A DNA stretch of 64,000 nt from contig CAVRIR010000003.1 of the NCBI GenBank assembly GCA_963721305.1, positions 434,001 to 498,000 on the forward strand, in the 5' to 3' direction. This DNA is from DATAES01 sp963721305. GTDB taxonomy: Bacteria > Actinomycetota > Acidimicrobiia > Acidimicrobiales > JACDCH01. The position numbers were made by a program, and so were the translations under genes. The notes under the pieces were generated by a model. That model saw nothing but the letters and a program-made list of their open reading frames with translations. It was not told where the DNA came from and made no database searches. Shown piece after piece: positions 44,221 to 53,646 of this stretch; the first letter of the stretch is position 1; each line of letters starts with the position of its first letter.

Positions 44221-44269
44221 GCCCCCGCACCCGCACGGGTTCGACGACCTGGAACGAAGTGGAGACAAG

Positions 44270-44845
44270 GTGCCCATCCGTGTCGTGATCGCTGAAGACG
44301 AGGCCATCATCCGCCTCGATCTCAAGGAGACCCTCGAAGAAGAGGGCTACGAGGTCGTGGGTGAGACCGGGCGTGGCGACGAAGCCGTGCAGCTGGTCAA
44401 GGACCAGCAACCCGATCTCGCCATCCTCGACGTGAAGATGCCGGGCATGGACGGCCTCACCGCGGCCGGTCAGATCACGGCCGAGAAGGGCGCGGCCGTC
44501 CTCATCCTCACCGCGTTCAGCCAGCGCGATCTGATCGAGAAGGCGCGCGACGCGGGCGCGCTGGCGTACCTCGTGAAGCCGTTCCAGAAGAGCGAGCTGA
44601 TCCCTGCGGTCGAGGTTGCACTCGGGCGCTTCCAGGAGATGAAGGCGCTCGCCGACGAGAACCTGTCGCTCACCGACCAGCTCGAGACGCGCAAGGTCGT
44701 CGACCGCGCCAAGGGCAAGCTCATGGACAACCACGACATGAGCGAGGCCGACGCGTTCCGGTTCCTGCAGAAGACGGCGATGGACACGCGCAGCACGCTC
44801 AAGCAGGTGGCCCAAGACGTCATCGACGGATCGCTTCACCCCTGA
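44270..44845 (+). CDS. Response regulator with ANTAR RNA-binding domain (PdtaR-like)
   Basis: A 191-residue regulator starting with GTG. The receiver domain has AEDEAIIR, the phospho-Asp in AILDVKMPGMDG, ILTAFSQ and the Lys in YLVKPFQKSEL. The ANTAR domain (residues 130-188) shows RKVVDRAKGKLMDNHDMSEA and AFRFLQKTAMDTRSTLKQVA. ANTAR proteins bind paired RNA hairpins and prevent termination. In M. tuberculosis pdtaR (Rv1626) lies close to polA and rpsA, and the same order is kept here. The cognate kinase is elsewhere. Confidence 0.93.
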   Translation: MPIRVVIAEDEAIIRLDLKETLEEEGYEVVGETGRGDEAVQLVKDQQPDLAILDVKMPGMDGLTAAGQITAEKGAAVLILTAFSQRDLIEKARDAGALAYLVKPFQKSELIPAVEVALGRFQEMKALADENLSLTDQLETRKVVDRAKGKLMDNHDMSEADAFRFLQKTAMDTRSTLKQVAQDVIDGSLHP

Positions 44846-45675
44846 CATCCGGCTGGCTCGACGAGCTGACGTTCATCGCGGACGGACCACCGTGGTTCGC
44901 GATGGGCGTCGGTCGCATCGACGAGTCCGAGTGGCTCGTCGCCGACGACCTCCGCGACGAGCAGCTCGCCCTGAAGCGTCGTCTCCTCGCCGAGCACCGG
45001 GACGACGTCCTCGCCTTCGCGGACAACATCGACCCCGACAGCGACATCGCCCCAGCCTGCGCCGAACTGCTGGGAATGTTGGATGGAAACGGGCGCCATA
45101 GCGCCCGTTTCTCCCCGGAGTTCGGCAACGGAATTGGAGTCGGGCGGCGCTGTCGGTGCAGGAGGACCTGTGCGTCCTGTTGCCGGATCCGGATGCGGAC
45201 GGACAGCTCGTGCTCGCGGCGGCGTGCGTGTGCTTCCCGTCGCACTGGCGGTTGCGCGGACAAGATCGGCCGGCCGGCCATGGCGATCCACGGACCGGTG
45301 CCGCGCTACGACGACCGAGCTCGGACGCAAGGTCGACACGTTCCTCGACCGGTTGCGTCCGCCGGCGGTGATGAAGCGTCGCAACTGGACGATCCACGAG
45401 TCGCCCGACCTGTTCGTCCCCGACGCCACCGGCCGCGCCCGACACCTCGATCCCGCCCGAGCGTCTGTGGCTGCGCAGCGAGCGCCAGACCTTGCGCCGG
45501 CTTCCCGAGATCGGTGCGGTCGTGTTCACCATCCGCACGCAGCAGGTCGCAGGTCGCGGCGCTCGAGCACCGTCCGTCCGTCGCCGCGGCCCTCGCTGAC
45601 CGCCTGCGAGCGCAACCAGAGGCCATCGCCCGCGTACGCCGGTTACCACGCTCACGTGCCGGCTCTCATCCATAG
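44842..45675 (+). CDS. DUF3445 / haem-dependent oxidative N-demethylase-like protein (several frame breaks, repeat insertion)
   Basis: The DUF3445 pattern is visible in pieces: DGPPWFAMGVGRIDESEW and LALKRRLLAEHRDDVLAF in frame 1; ALSVQEDLCVLLPDPDADGQ and ACVCFPSHWRL in frame 3; DKIGRPAMAIHGPVPRY in frame 1; VDTFLDRLRPPAVMKRRNWT and SPDLFVPDAT in frame 2; RQTLRRLPEIGAVVFTIRT again in frame 1. A 51-base hairpin repeat (45074) lies between the first and second pieces. The start is uncertain (a CTG at 44842 or the ATG at 44902). At least four indels are needed, so either the sequence is poor here or the gene is dead. Confidence 0.72.
   Translation: MTSGWLDELTFIADGPPWFAMGVGRIDESEWLVADDLRDEQLALKRRLLAEHRDDVLAFADNIDPDSDIAPACAELLGMLDGNGRHSARFSPEFGNGIGVGRRCRCRRTCASCCRIRMRTDSSCSRRRACASRRTGGCADKIGRPAMAIHGPVPRYDDRARTQGRHVPRPVASAGGDEASQLDDPRVARPVRPRRHRPRPTPRSRPSVCGCAASARPCAGFPRSVRSCSPSARSRSQVAALEHRPSVAAALADRLRAQPEAIARVRRLPRSRAGSHP
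45074..45124 (-). repeat. 51-bp hairpin repeat, copy 2
   Basis: Inverted copy of the unit at 33514-33564, identical outside the loop as far as I can compare. It lies within the DUF3445 gene. Its length, 17 codons, keeps the frame of a host gene. Read in the plus direction it encodes LDGNGRHSARFSPEF. Confidence 0.9.
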
Positions 45676-45684
45676 GCTGCGTCA

Positions 45685-48394
45685 ATGGCAAAGCTGATGC
45701 TGGTCGACGGGAACTCGCTCACGTACCGAGCGTTCTTCGCGCTGCCGACCGACATCACGCTGGCATCAGGACAGGTCACCAACGCGGTGTACGGGTTCAC
45801 GTCGATGCTGCTGAACCTCGTTCGCGACCATCAGCCCGAAGGCATCGGCGTCGCGTTCGACCGTCCCGAGCCGACCTTCCGGCACGAGGCCGTGGCCGAG
45901 TACAAGGCGAACCGCAGCGCCGCGCCGGACATCCTCCGCCAGCAGATGGGGCTCGTGCGCCAGGTCGTCGAGACGTTCCGCATCCCGATCATCGAGGCGC
46001 CCGGCTACGAGGCCGACGACATCATCGCCACGCTCGCGACCCAGGCGCGCGACCAAGGCGACGAGGTGCTCGATCGTCACCGGCGACCGCGACGCGTACC
46101 AACTCGTCGAGGATCCGCTGATCCAGGTCCTCTACAACCGACGCGGCGTGTCCGACTACGCGCTCTACGACGAAGCCGGCATCGAGGAGCGCACCGGCGT
46201 CGCGCCGAAGCTGTACACGCAGTACGCCGCGCTGCGCGGCGACCCGTCCGACAACCTCGCCGGTGTCCCGGGCGTCGGTGAGAAGACGGCGGCGAAGCTG
46301 ATCAACACGTACGGCGGCATCGACGGCATCTTCGAGCACGTCGACGAACAGACCCCGAAGCTGCGCGCCAGCCTCGGCGAGCACGAAGAGCGGGTCCGTC
46401 GCAACGCCGACGTGATGGTGCTGCTTCGCGACGTGCCGCTCGAGATCGCGCCGGACGGACTTCGGCTCGAACCGTTCGACCGTGAGGAGGTGCGCAAGCT
46501 CTTCGACTTCCTCGAGTTCCGCACGTTGCACGAACGGCTCGCCGAGGCGTTCGGTGACGACGGGGGAGCGGCAGTCGCTCCTGCAGTCGCGGTGCTCGAG
46601 GCCGAGGTCGAGACGATCGAAACGGCGACGGCGGCGAAAGCTTTCCTGGACGAGCTCGCGGCGAAGCAGAAGATCGACGAACCGCTCGCCATCGAGGCGG
46701 GATGGGACGGCCCGGAAGGCCGTAGCCCGCTCCTCGGTCTGGCCTTCGTACGAGACGCAGCCAGTGCGGACACCGTGTGGCTGCCGCGAGCGGTGCTCGA
46801 CGACGAGTCCGTGCGGAAGTCGTTGCGCGAGCTCGTCGGTGAAGGCGGGCGACGCGATCGTGGCGCACGGGGTCAAGCCGATGATGCGCGCGCTGCTCGG
46901 TCAGCTCGATGCAGACCTGCGCACGCTGTGCCTCGACACGATGCTCGCGGCGTACCTGCTCGACCCGGCCGAGTCGCGCTATCTGCTCGCGGACCTGCTT
47001 CTTCGCTATGCCGGCCTCGAGCTCCCGATCGGCGGAGGCACGACCGAGCCAGGCGCGCTGCAGCTCGATCTCGACGGCGAAGGCGGAGAACCGCTCGATC
47101 GAAGCGGGGCGCCACGCGCTCGCGGTCGCGATGTTGATCGAACCGATCACCGCCGCACTCGACGCACAGCGCATGCGTTCGCTGCACGACGACGATCGAA
47201 GTGCCGCTCGTGCGCGTGCTCGCCAAGATGGAAGACGCGGGCATCGCGGTCGACGCGACCGAGTTCAAGCACCTCAACGACACGTTGTCGTCCGAGTGCG
47301 CGGAGCTCACTCGCGAGATCTGGAACGACGCGGGCGAGGAGTTCAACGTGAACTCGACGCTGAAGTTGCGCGAGATCCTGTTCGACCGCCTCGGTCTGCA
47401 GCCGACGAAGAAGACGAAGACCGGTTATTCGACGGATGCCGCGTCGCTCGAGAAGCTCGCGGGCCAGCACCCGATCGTCGAGCATCTGCTCCGCTTTCGG
47501 GAGGTCGAGAAGCTCCGGTCGACGTACGGCGAGGGTCTGCTCGGCGAGGTCGCCGACGACGGGCGCATCCACGCCACGTTCAACCAGACCGTGGCGCGCA
47601 CCGGCCGGCTCAGCTCGGACGCGCCGAACCTGCACAACATCCCGGTGCGCAGCGAGCTCGGCCGGAGCTTCCGCAAAGCGTTCGTGCCCGCGCCCGGCTG
47701 TGAGCTGCTCATCGCCGACTACGACCAGATCGAGCTGCGCTGCATCGCCCATCTCGCAGAGGACCCGGGTCTGATCGCCGCGTTCGAGTCGGGCCAGGAC
47801 ATCCACAACACGACCGCGGCGCGCGTTTTCGACGTGGAACCCACCGCCGTCACGCTCGAGCAGCGCTCGAAAGCGAAGATGGTCTCGTACGGGCTGGCGT
47901 ATGGGATGGAGGCTTACGGGCTCGGGCAGCGGCTGAACATCCCCACCGACGAGGCACAGGTCATCCTCGACGCCTATTTCGAAGCGTTCCCGAATGTGAG
48001 GGACTACATGGAGCGCACGGTCGCCGAAGCCCGCGAGCGCGGCTACACCGAGACGCTGTTCGGCCGCCGGCGGCTCATTCCCGAGCTCAGCTCGAGCAAC
48101 TACCGGGTCCGCCAGGCCGGTGAACGGCAGGCGATGAACGCAGGAATTCAAGGACTTGCCGCAGACATCTTCAAGGTTGCCCTCGTTCGGCTCGACAACG
48201 CGTTCGAGGAAGAGATGCTGGACAGCCGGATCATCCTGCAGGTGCACGACGAGGTCCTCGTCGAGTTGCCGCCGCACGAGCACGAGCACGCGGCCGCGCT
48301 CACCGCCGAGGTCATGGCCGGCGCCGCCGAGCTACGCGTACCGTTGGCCGTGAATCTGTCGTTCGGCGCCACGTGGGCCGACGCCAAAGGCTGA
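45685..48394 (+). CDS. polA: DNA polymerase I (about four frame breaks)
   Basis: PolA fills gaps and removes primers. The 5'-nuclease domain begins MLVDGNSLTYRAFFALPTD, with YKANRSAAPDILRQQ and DPSDNLAGVPGVGEKTAAKL. The exonuclease-like middle (LAIEAGWDGPEGRSPLLGLA) lacks the usual acidic pairs and is probably inactive. The polymerase part is intact: SDAPNLHNIPVRSELG, motif A in LIADYDQIELRCIAHLAED, the O helix RSKAKMVSYGLAYGMEAYGL and motif C in LQVHDEVLVELP. Breaks near 46071, 46852, 47110 and 47190 are each explained by one base. It follows the DUF3445 gene by nine bases. Confidence 0.94.
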
Positions 48395-48525
48395 GGGAGC
48401 TGGGACATGTCGAGTCGTCCGGCGCGGCGCGACAGGACCGTCGCCACCGCGTGGCGAACACGGTCCGCTCGTTCCTCTTCGTCGCGTGCATCTTCGTCGT
48501 CTACATGCCCTTCTCGGAACCTTGA

Positions 48526-49312
48526 ATGACAGACAGGCCGGCTCCGGACCATTGGTTCGAGCCGCTGGCTGACCATCTCGGGTCGGCCTATCTGCGGTAC
48601 TCGTTCACGAAAGGCACCGAGCAGGAGGTCGCGTTCCTCGTGGACGCGCTCGACGTGCAGCCCGGCAACCGAGTGCTCGACGTCGGCTGCGGGCCTGGGC
48701 GCCACGCGCACGCGCTGGCGGCGCGCGGCGTCGAAGTCGTCGGCATCGACATCTCGCAGCGGTTCATCGACATCGCGACCGAACGCACGCCGGCCGAAGC
48801 GCCCGCGACCTTCGTACGGATGGACGCGCGCGACCTGTCGTTCGACCGCGAGTTCGACGCTGCGATCTCGCTGTGCCAGGGCGCGTTCGGCCTCGTCGGT
48901 CCGGGGGCCGACGTCGACGTCCTCGAGGGGATCGCGCGCGCGCTCGTGCCGGGTGGGCGGTCCGCGATCAGCGCGTTCTCGTCGTACTTCCAAGTGCAGT
49001 ACCCGCAGGAGTCCGGCACGTTCGACATCGCGACGGGCGTGCACCACGAGCGCACGGTGATCAAGGACGAGGCGGGCAACGAAGCCGACGTCGGATCTCT
49101 GGACGACGTGCTACACGGCGCGAGAGCTCGAGCTGATCGACCGAGCGCGCCGGTCTCGTCGTCGACCACATCTGGTCGGTCGAGCCGGGCCAGCTACGAG
49201 CGGCGCGACGCCGACGATCGAGACACCCGAGCTGCTCGTGCTAGGACACAGGGCGACAGCGGAGCGAACGGCAGCAGGTGGCGTGACAGCGGCGGACCGA
49301 GCGCGCTCGTGA
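48526..49312 (+). CDS. SAM-dependent methyltransferase (about three frame breaks)
   Basis: A class I methyltransferase of about 260 residues. The SAM site is VLDVGCGPGRHAHALAARG, followed by VVGIDISQRFIDIA, FVRMDARDLSF and ISLCQGAFGLVG. From about 49095 the rest is spread over other frames: LWTTCYTARELELID, AGLVVDHIWSVEPGQ and PTIETPELLVLGHRATAE, to a TGA at 49310. The substrate is unknown. It lies between polA and rpsA. Confidence 0.82.
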
Positions 49313-49426
49313 GCGAGCCTGCACGGAAAGGACTAGCCTGTCGGGCCGTTGCCCCGGGTTCCGCGCGCCTGCGCGTCAGCCAACCACACCGGGGTGCTTT
49401 GACCATCATCCGAGAAGGCGATCTCC

Positions 49427-50905
49427 TTGTCCGACCAGAGCCCCGACCCGACCGGCGAACCCGCCGCGGCCGCACCCACCACACCCGAGGAGCCGGCCCC
49501 GCAGGCCGAAGCTGACGACTACAAACCCCGCCAGGTGGTCGAAGACGACCTCGGCGGCATGTCGCTCGAGGAGGCCTACGCGGCGTCGATGGTCGAGGTC
49601 GAGGACGGCCAGATCGTCGAGGGCACCGTGGTCAAGGTCGACCGCGACGAGGTCCTGCTCGACATCGGCTACAAGTCCGAAGGCGTCATCCCGGCGCGCG
49701 AGCTGTCGATCCGCAACGACGTCGATCCGTCCGAGATCGTCAGCCTCGGCGACAAGGTCGAGGCGCTCGTCCTCCAGAAGGAGGACAAGGAAGGCCGGCT
49801 CGTCCTGTCGAAGAAGCGCGCCCAGTACGAGCGGGCGTGGGGAACGATCGAGAAGATCAAGGAAGAGGAAGGCGTCGTCCGCGGCCCGGTGATCGAGGTC
49901 GTGAAGGGCGGTCTCATCCTCGACATCGGTCTGCGCGGCTTCCTGCCCGCATCGCTCGTCGAGCTGCGCCGAGTGCGCGATCTCGCGCCGTACGTGGGGC
50001 GCAACCTCGAGGCGAAGATCATCGAGCTCGACAAGAACCGCAACAACGTCGTCCTGTCGCGCCGGGCGTGGCTCGAAGAGACCCAGAAGGAACAGCGCGA
50101 GGACTTCCTCGCCAACCTCAAGCCGGGCGAGGTCCGTTCGGGCGTCGTGTCCAGCGTGGTCAACTTCGGTGCGTTCGTCGACCTCGGCGGCATGGACGGT
50201 CTCATCCACGTGTCCGAGCTGTCGTGGAAGCACGTCGACCATCCCGGCTCGGTGGTGCAGGTCGGCGACGAGGTCACCGTGCAGGTGCTCGACGTCGATC
50301 TCGACCGCGAGCGCATCAGCCTGTCCCTCAAGGCCACCCAGCAGGATCCGTGGCAGGAGTTCGCCACGACCCACCGCGTCGGCGAGCTCGTCTACGGGCG
50401 GGTCACGAAGCTCGTGCCGTTCGGCGCCTTCGTGCAGGTGGGCGACGGCATCGAGGGGCTGGTGCACATCTCGGAGATGTCGGCACACCACGTCGACCTG
50501 CCCGAGCAGGTCGTCACGCCCGGTGAGGAGCTCTGGGTGAAGATCATCGATCTCGACCTGGCCCGCCGGCGCATCAGCCTGTCGATCAAGCAGGCCGCCG
50601 AAGGCGGCGAGGTGGCGGAGGAGTACCGCGAGCACTTCGGCGAGCACGCCTACGACGAGCAGGGCAACTACATCGGCTACGACACCTCCCAGTACGAGCA
50701 GGCGTGGGAGGAGTACGAGAAGTCCGAGGGCATCGAGGGTGGCGAGGCCACCGGCGAGGCTGCCGACCCGACCGAGGCCGCCGGCGAGGCTGCCGACCCG
50801 ACCGAGGCCGCCGCGGGCGACGCGGGCCCGAACGAGGCATCGGTCGATGCCGCCGAGGGCGACGCGGGCCCGAACGAGGGCGACGGGGACCCGACCGAGG
50901 CCTGA
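49427..50905 (+). CDS. rpsA: 30S ribosomal protein S1
   Basis: S1 helps mRNA bind the 30S subunit. The 492-residue protein has four S1 repeats, starting near EGTVVKVDRDEVLLDIGYKS, RGPVIEVVKGGLILDIGLRG, SGVVSSVVNFGAFVDLGGMD and YGRVTKLVPFGAFVQVGDGI. The four-repeat form is usual in actinobacteria. An acidic N-terminal arm of 45 residues precedes them and a long acidic repeat tail of about 65 residues follows. It starts with TTG; GAGAAGG lies about seven bases upstream. The gene is intact despite broken neighbours. Confidence 0.97.
   Translation: MSDQSPDPTGEPAAAAPTTPEEPAPQAEADDYKPRQVVEDDLGGMSLEEAYAASMVEVEDGQIVEGTVVKVDRDEVLLDIGYKSEGVIPARELSIRNDVDPSEIVSLGDKVEALVLQKEDKEGRLVLSKKRAQYERAWGTIEKIKEEEGVVRGPVIEVVKGGLILDIGLRGFLPASLVELRRVRDLAPYVGRNLEAKIIELDKNRNNVVLSRRAWLEETQKEQREDFLANLKPGEVRSGVVSSVVNFGAFVDLGGMDGLIHVSELSWKHVDHPGSVVQVGDEVTVQVLDVDLDRERISLSLKATQQDPWQEFATTHRVGELVYGRVTKLVPFGAFVQVGDGIEGLVHISEMSAHHVDLPEQVVTPGEELWVKIIDLDLARRRISLSIKQAAEGGEVAEEYREHFGEHAYDEQGNYIGYDTSQYEQAWEEYEKSEGIEGGEATGEAADPTEAAGEAADPTEAAAGDAGPNEASVDAAEGDAGPNEGDGDPTEA
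50753..50812 (+). repeat. Two perfect 30-bp tandem units in the S1 tail
   Basis: The unit GGCGAGGCTGCCGACCCGAC plus ten more bases occurs twice without change (50753-50782, 50783-50812), encoding GEAADPTEAA twice. Degenerate copies (GDAGPNEA, GDGDPTEA) follow. This points to recent slippage in the disordered C-terminal tail of S1, which may vary in length between strains. Confidence 0.9.
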
Positions 50906-51062
50906 CCCACCTGGGCCGTACGGGCCTACGGATGTGAGTCGCGGCAACACGCGTCCGACGCGACGCTCAGCGAGAGCAATCGGTCACTCGACAGGCCCCT
51001 TCGCTCGTGTTCACGTCGTCACCCCGGTTGGCATCCCTCGGGCTCGCGATTCGGCGCGCTAG

Positions 51063-52475
51063 GTGTTGATCGTGCCCAACCGTTCGCGGGTCCTGTCGCG
51101 CACCCCGTCGTTGGGTGCCGTGGTCGGCGGGATCGTTGCTTTCGTCGGGCTGCTGATCGGCCTCGGGCCGCTGAACGACAACAGCTACCTGACTCACCTG
51201 GCGACCGGTCGGCTCATGTGGGCGACGCACCACATCCCCCGGTCGGACCCGTACTCGTTCACCGCGCTCGGCCATCCGTGGGTGGTGCAGAGCTGGCTCG
51301 CATCGCTCTTCTACGGTGCCGCTGACAAGTGGTGGGGCCCGCCGGGTGTCCTGCTCGTCGTCGCCGCGGCTGCGACGTCGGTGGCCGCAATGGTGTGGAC
51401 GCTCACCCGTCCGGCGCACTCACTCCTGAGCCGCATCCTGATCGTCGGGCCGCTGCTGCTGATCGGCGCCGACGGCGGCTGGGTCGAGCGCCCGTTGCTG
51501 TTCGGCCTGGTGTCGCTGTGCCTGCTTCTACTGGCCGCGGAGGGCCGGCTCGACCCGCGCTTGCTCATCCCCGTGATGTGGTTCTGGGTGAACACGCACG
51601 GCTCGTTTCCGCTCGGACTCGTGGCCGTGGCCCTCCTCGCCATCGGCCGGCGCCTCGATCACCAGTCGGCTGCAACGGAGGTCCGAGCGCTCAAATGGGC
51701 CGCGCTGGGCACGTTGATCGGCGGGATCAATCCACTCGGTCCGCGGCTGCTCGTGTTCCCGATCGAGCTCTTGCGCCGCCAGGACGTCCTCTCGAACATC
51801 ATCGAGTGGCAGGCGCCGAGGTTCGTCCACTTCGGCCAGCGGGCCTTCCTGGTGCTCCTGCTGCTCGCGATCGTCGGGCTCGTCAGGCGCCCCTCGTGGC
51901 GGGCCGGCCTGCCCGTGGTCGTCTTCACCGCGGCGTCGCTGCTGGGCGCCCGCAACATCGTCGTCGCCAGCATCGTGTGGGTTCCAGGACTGGCCCGAGG
52001 CCTGGCCGACATCGGGTCCATCTCGAGCGGTGAGCGCCGCTCCATCTACCGGCCCATCGCTGCGGCACTGGTCATCGTGGGGCTGCTGACCACGGTCTCG
52101 GCCGCGACAGGGCCGGTCTACAGCTTCAACGGGTACCCGGTCGCCGCCGTCACGTGGGCGCAGCGCGAAGGGCTCCTCGAGTCCGGCAAGCACCTCGTGT
52201 CACGCGACTACGTCGGCAATTACCTCGAGTCGAGGTTCGGGACGTCGGTCAAGGTGTTCATCGACGACCGCTACGACATGTTCCCTGATTCCGTCGTGAA
52301 CGACTTCCTCGTCCTCGACAAGGGCGGTCCGGGCTGGCAGGAGGTGCTCGACCGGTGGAACACGACCGCCGTGCTCTGGAAGACCTCCGAACCCCTGGGA
52401 CAGCTTCTTGCCATCTCCCCACGGTGGCGGGTGGCCTATTCCGACCAGGAATTCGTCATCGCCGAGCCTCGGTGA
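51063..52475 (+). CDS. Polytopic membrane protein, glycosyltransferase-like or unknown
   Basis: A 470-residue protein with about ten hydrophobic segments, beginning with VVGGIVAFVGLLIGLG. An outside loop carries SYLTHLATGRLMWATHHIPR and DPYSFTALGHPWVVQSWLAS, a pattern known from uncharacterised membrane proteins related to GT-C type enzymes. The last 110 residues are soluble (DYVGNYLESRF, VKVFIDDRYDMFPDSVVNDF). The GTG at 51063 or the one at 51072 could be the start. Function is not certain. Confidence 0.8.
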   Translation: MLIVPNRSRVLSRTPSLGAVVGGIVAFVGLLIGLGPLNDNSYLTHLATGRLMWATHHIPRSDPYSFTALGHPWVVQSWLASLFYGAADKWWGPPGVLLVVAAAATSVAAMVWTLTRPAHSLLSRILIVGPLLLIGADGGWVERPLLFGLVSLCLLLLAAEGRLDPRLLIPVMWFWVNTHGSFPLGLVAVALLAIGRRLDHQSAATEVRALKWAALGTLIGGINPLGPRLLVFPIELLRRQDVLSNIIEWQAPRFVHFGQRAFLVLLLLAIVGLVRRPSWRAGLPVVVFTAASLLGARNIVVASIVWVPGLARGLADIGSISSGERRSIYRPIAAALVIVGLLTTVSAATGPVYSFNGYPVAAVTWAQREGLLESGKHLVSRDYVGNYLESRFGTSVKVFIDDRYDMFPDSVVNDFLVLDKGGPGWQEVLDRWNTTAVLWKTSEPLGQLLAISPRWRVAYSDQEFVIAEPR

Positions 52476-52530
52476 TCACCGGCACACCCTGTGACGGGGC
52501 TCGGCCCCGAGACTCGAGGTTGCCGCTCGG

Positions 52531-52680
52531 TCAGTTGGTGTCGAACCTCAGCTTGACGGCGGCGATGCAGACGACCGCGATCAGCGCCACCAGGAGTGCG
52601 TGCTCGACCCGCGAAGCGCCGTGGTCGTCGTCGACACGTGCCCGGAGCCAGGTGGCGAGGACCTCGTGCGATGTCATCAT
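52531..52680 (-). CDS. Flp-type pilin subunit
   Basis: A 49-residue peptide with the class III (Flp) prepilin layout: a short charged leader (RARVDDDHG), processing after Gly, Glu at position five (ASRVE), and a hydrophobic helix HALLVALIAVVCIAAV. It would be cut by a TadV/TadE-type prepilin peptidase and assembled by the Tad machinery encoded at 59099-64000. I chose the ATG at 52680; longer in-frame starts exist to 52815. Confidence 0.82.
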   Translation of the reverse strand: MMTSHEVLATWLRARVDDDHGASRVEHALLVALIAVVCIAAVKLRFDTN

Positions 52681-52855
52681 CGGTTGACGGTGCTCCCCGG
52701 GTTGCTCGCGATCGCGCCCGTTCCCGATGGGGGCTGGGCGTCCTGTCGCGACAACTATCGACCGAGGGTGGAAGCGCTTCATAGGCCGCTCGACCCATTT
52801 TGGGTGCAGGGCCACAACGGTGGGGGCCGCTAGCTGCGGCTGCCGACCAGGGAAT

Positions 52856-53496
52856 TCAGTTGAGGCGGATGATGCCCATCCTCACCGCCTGTAGCACTGC
52901 CTGCGTTCGATCGCGTGCGTCGAGCTTCTGGTAGATCGAAGCGAGATGGTTCTTCACCGTCTTCTGGCTGATGTACAGCTTCTCGGCCGCCTGTGGCGTC
53001 GAGCAGCCGTCGGCGATGAGCTGGAGCACCTCTTCCTCGCGCCGGGTGATGACCCGGTCGGCCTCGCCGGGCCGGTCGAGGCGCCGGAGTTCGTCCAGCA
53101 TGCTCGACGCGAGCTGCGGCGAGAGTGCGGTGTCACCGCCGCTGCCATCCGCACCGCGCCGGCGATCTCTTCGGTGGAACAGTCCTTCACCAGGTAGCCG
53201 GACGCGCCCGCTCGGATGGCATCGGCGACGACGTCGGCGTCGGCGTGCATCGTCAACATCACGACCTGTACTTCCGGCTGCGCTTCGTGCACCCGGCGGG
53301 CAGCCTCCACACCGTCCATCTCGGGCATGGTCACGTCCATGAGGATCACGTCGGGCGTGAGCTCGTCGGAGAGCTTCACTGCTTCGAGCCCGTCCGACGC
53401 TTCGCCGACAACGTCGAATCCCTCTTCGGTCATCGAGCGCCGCAAACCTTCGCGCAACATTCGATGATCGTCCGCCAGTAGCAGTCGGATCGCCAT
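52856..53496 (-). CDS. NarL/LuxR-type response regulator (one frame break)
   Basis: A regulator of about 213 residues. The receiver has LLLADDHRMLREGLRRSM, the phospho-Asp in ILMDVTMPEMDG and GYLVKDCSTEEI. One missing base near 53133 shifts the frame in the linker, after which SPQLASSMLDELRRLDRPGE and the LuxR helix-turn-helix follow (TRREEEVLQLIADGCSTPQA, then ISQKTVKNHLASIYQKLDAR). It is paired with the kinase encoded just upstream, across a 150-base gap, and may control the pilin gene downstream. Confidence 0.9.
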
Positions 53497-53646
53497 GAGG
53501 ATCCCCTCGTCGTTGCGTGGAATCTAGTGCCCACCGTTGCTGAAGACGTGCCCCTCACGCAGACGCGTCGCGCGTGCGTGAAACGACCCCCGGGGTGGTC
53601 AGCGCACAGTCGACGAATCGGATGCGCCCCGCGGGATGTGAGCGTC

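Noticed and set aside
48407..48525. Possible small membrane peptide between polA and the methyltransferase gene
   Set aside because: An ATG at 48407 and a hydrophobic end (SFLFVACIFVVYMPFSEP) just before the next ATG look suggestive, but joining them needs a frame change and nothing similar is recognised.
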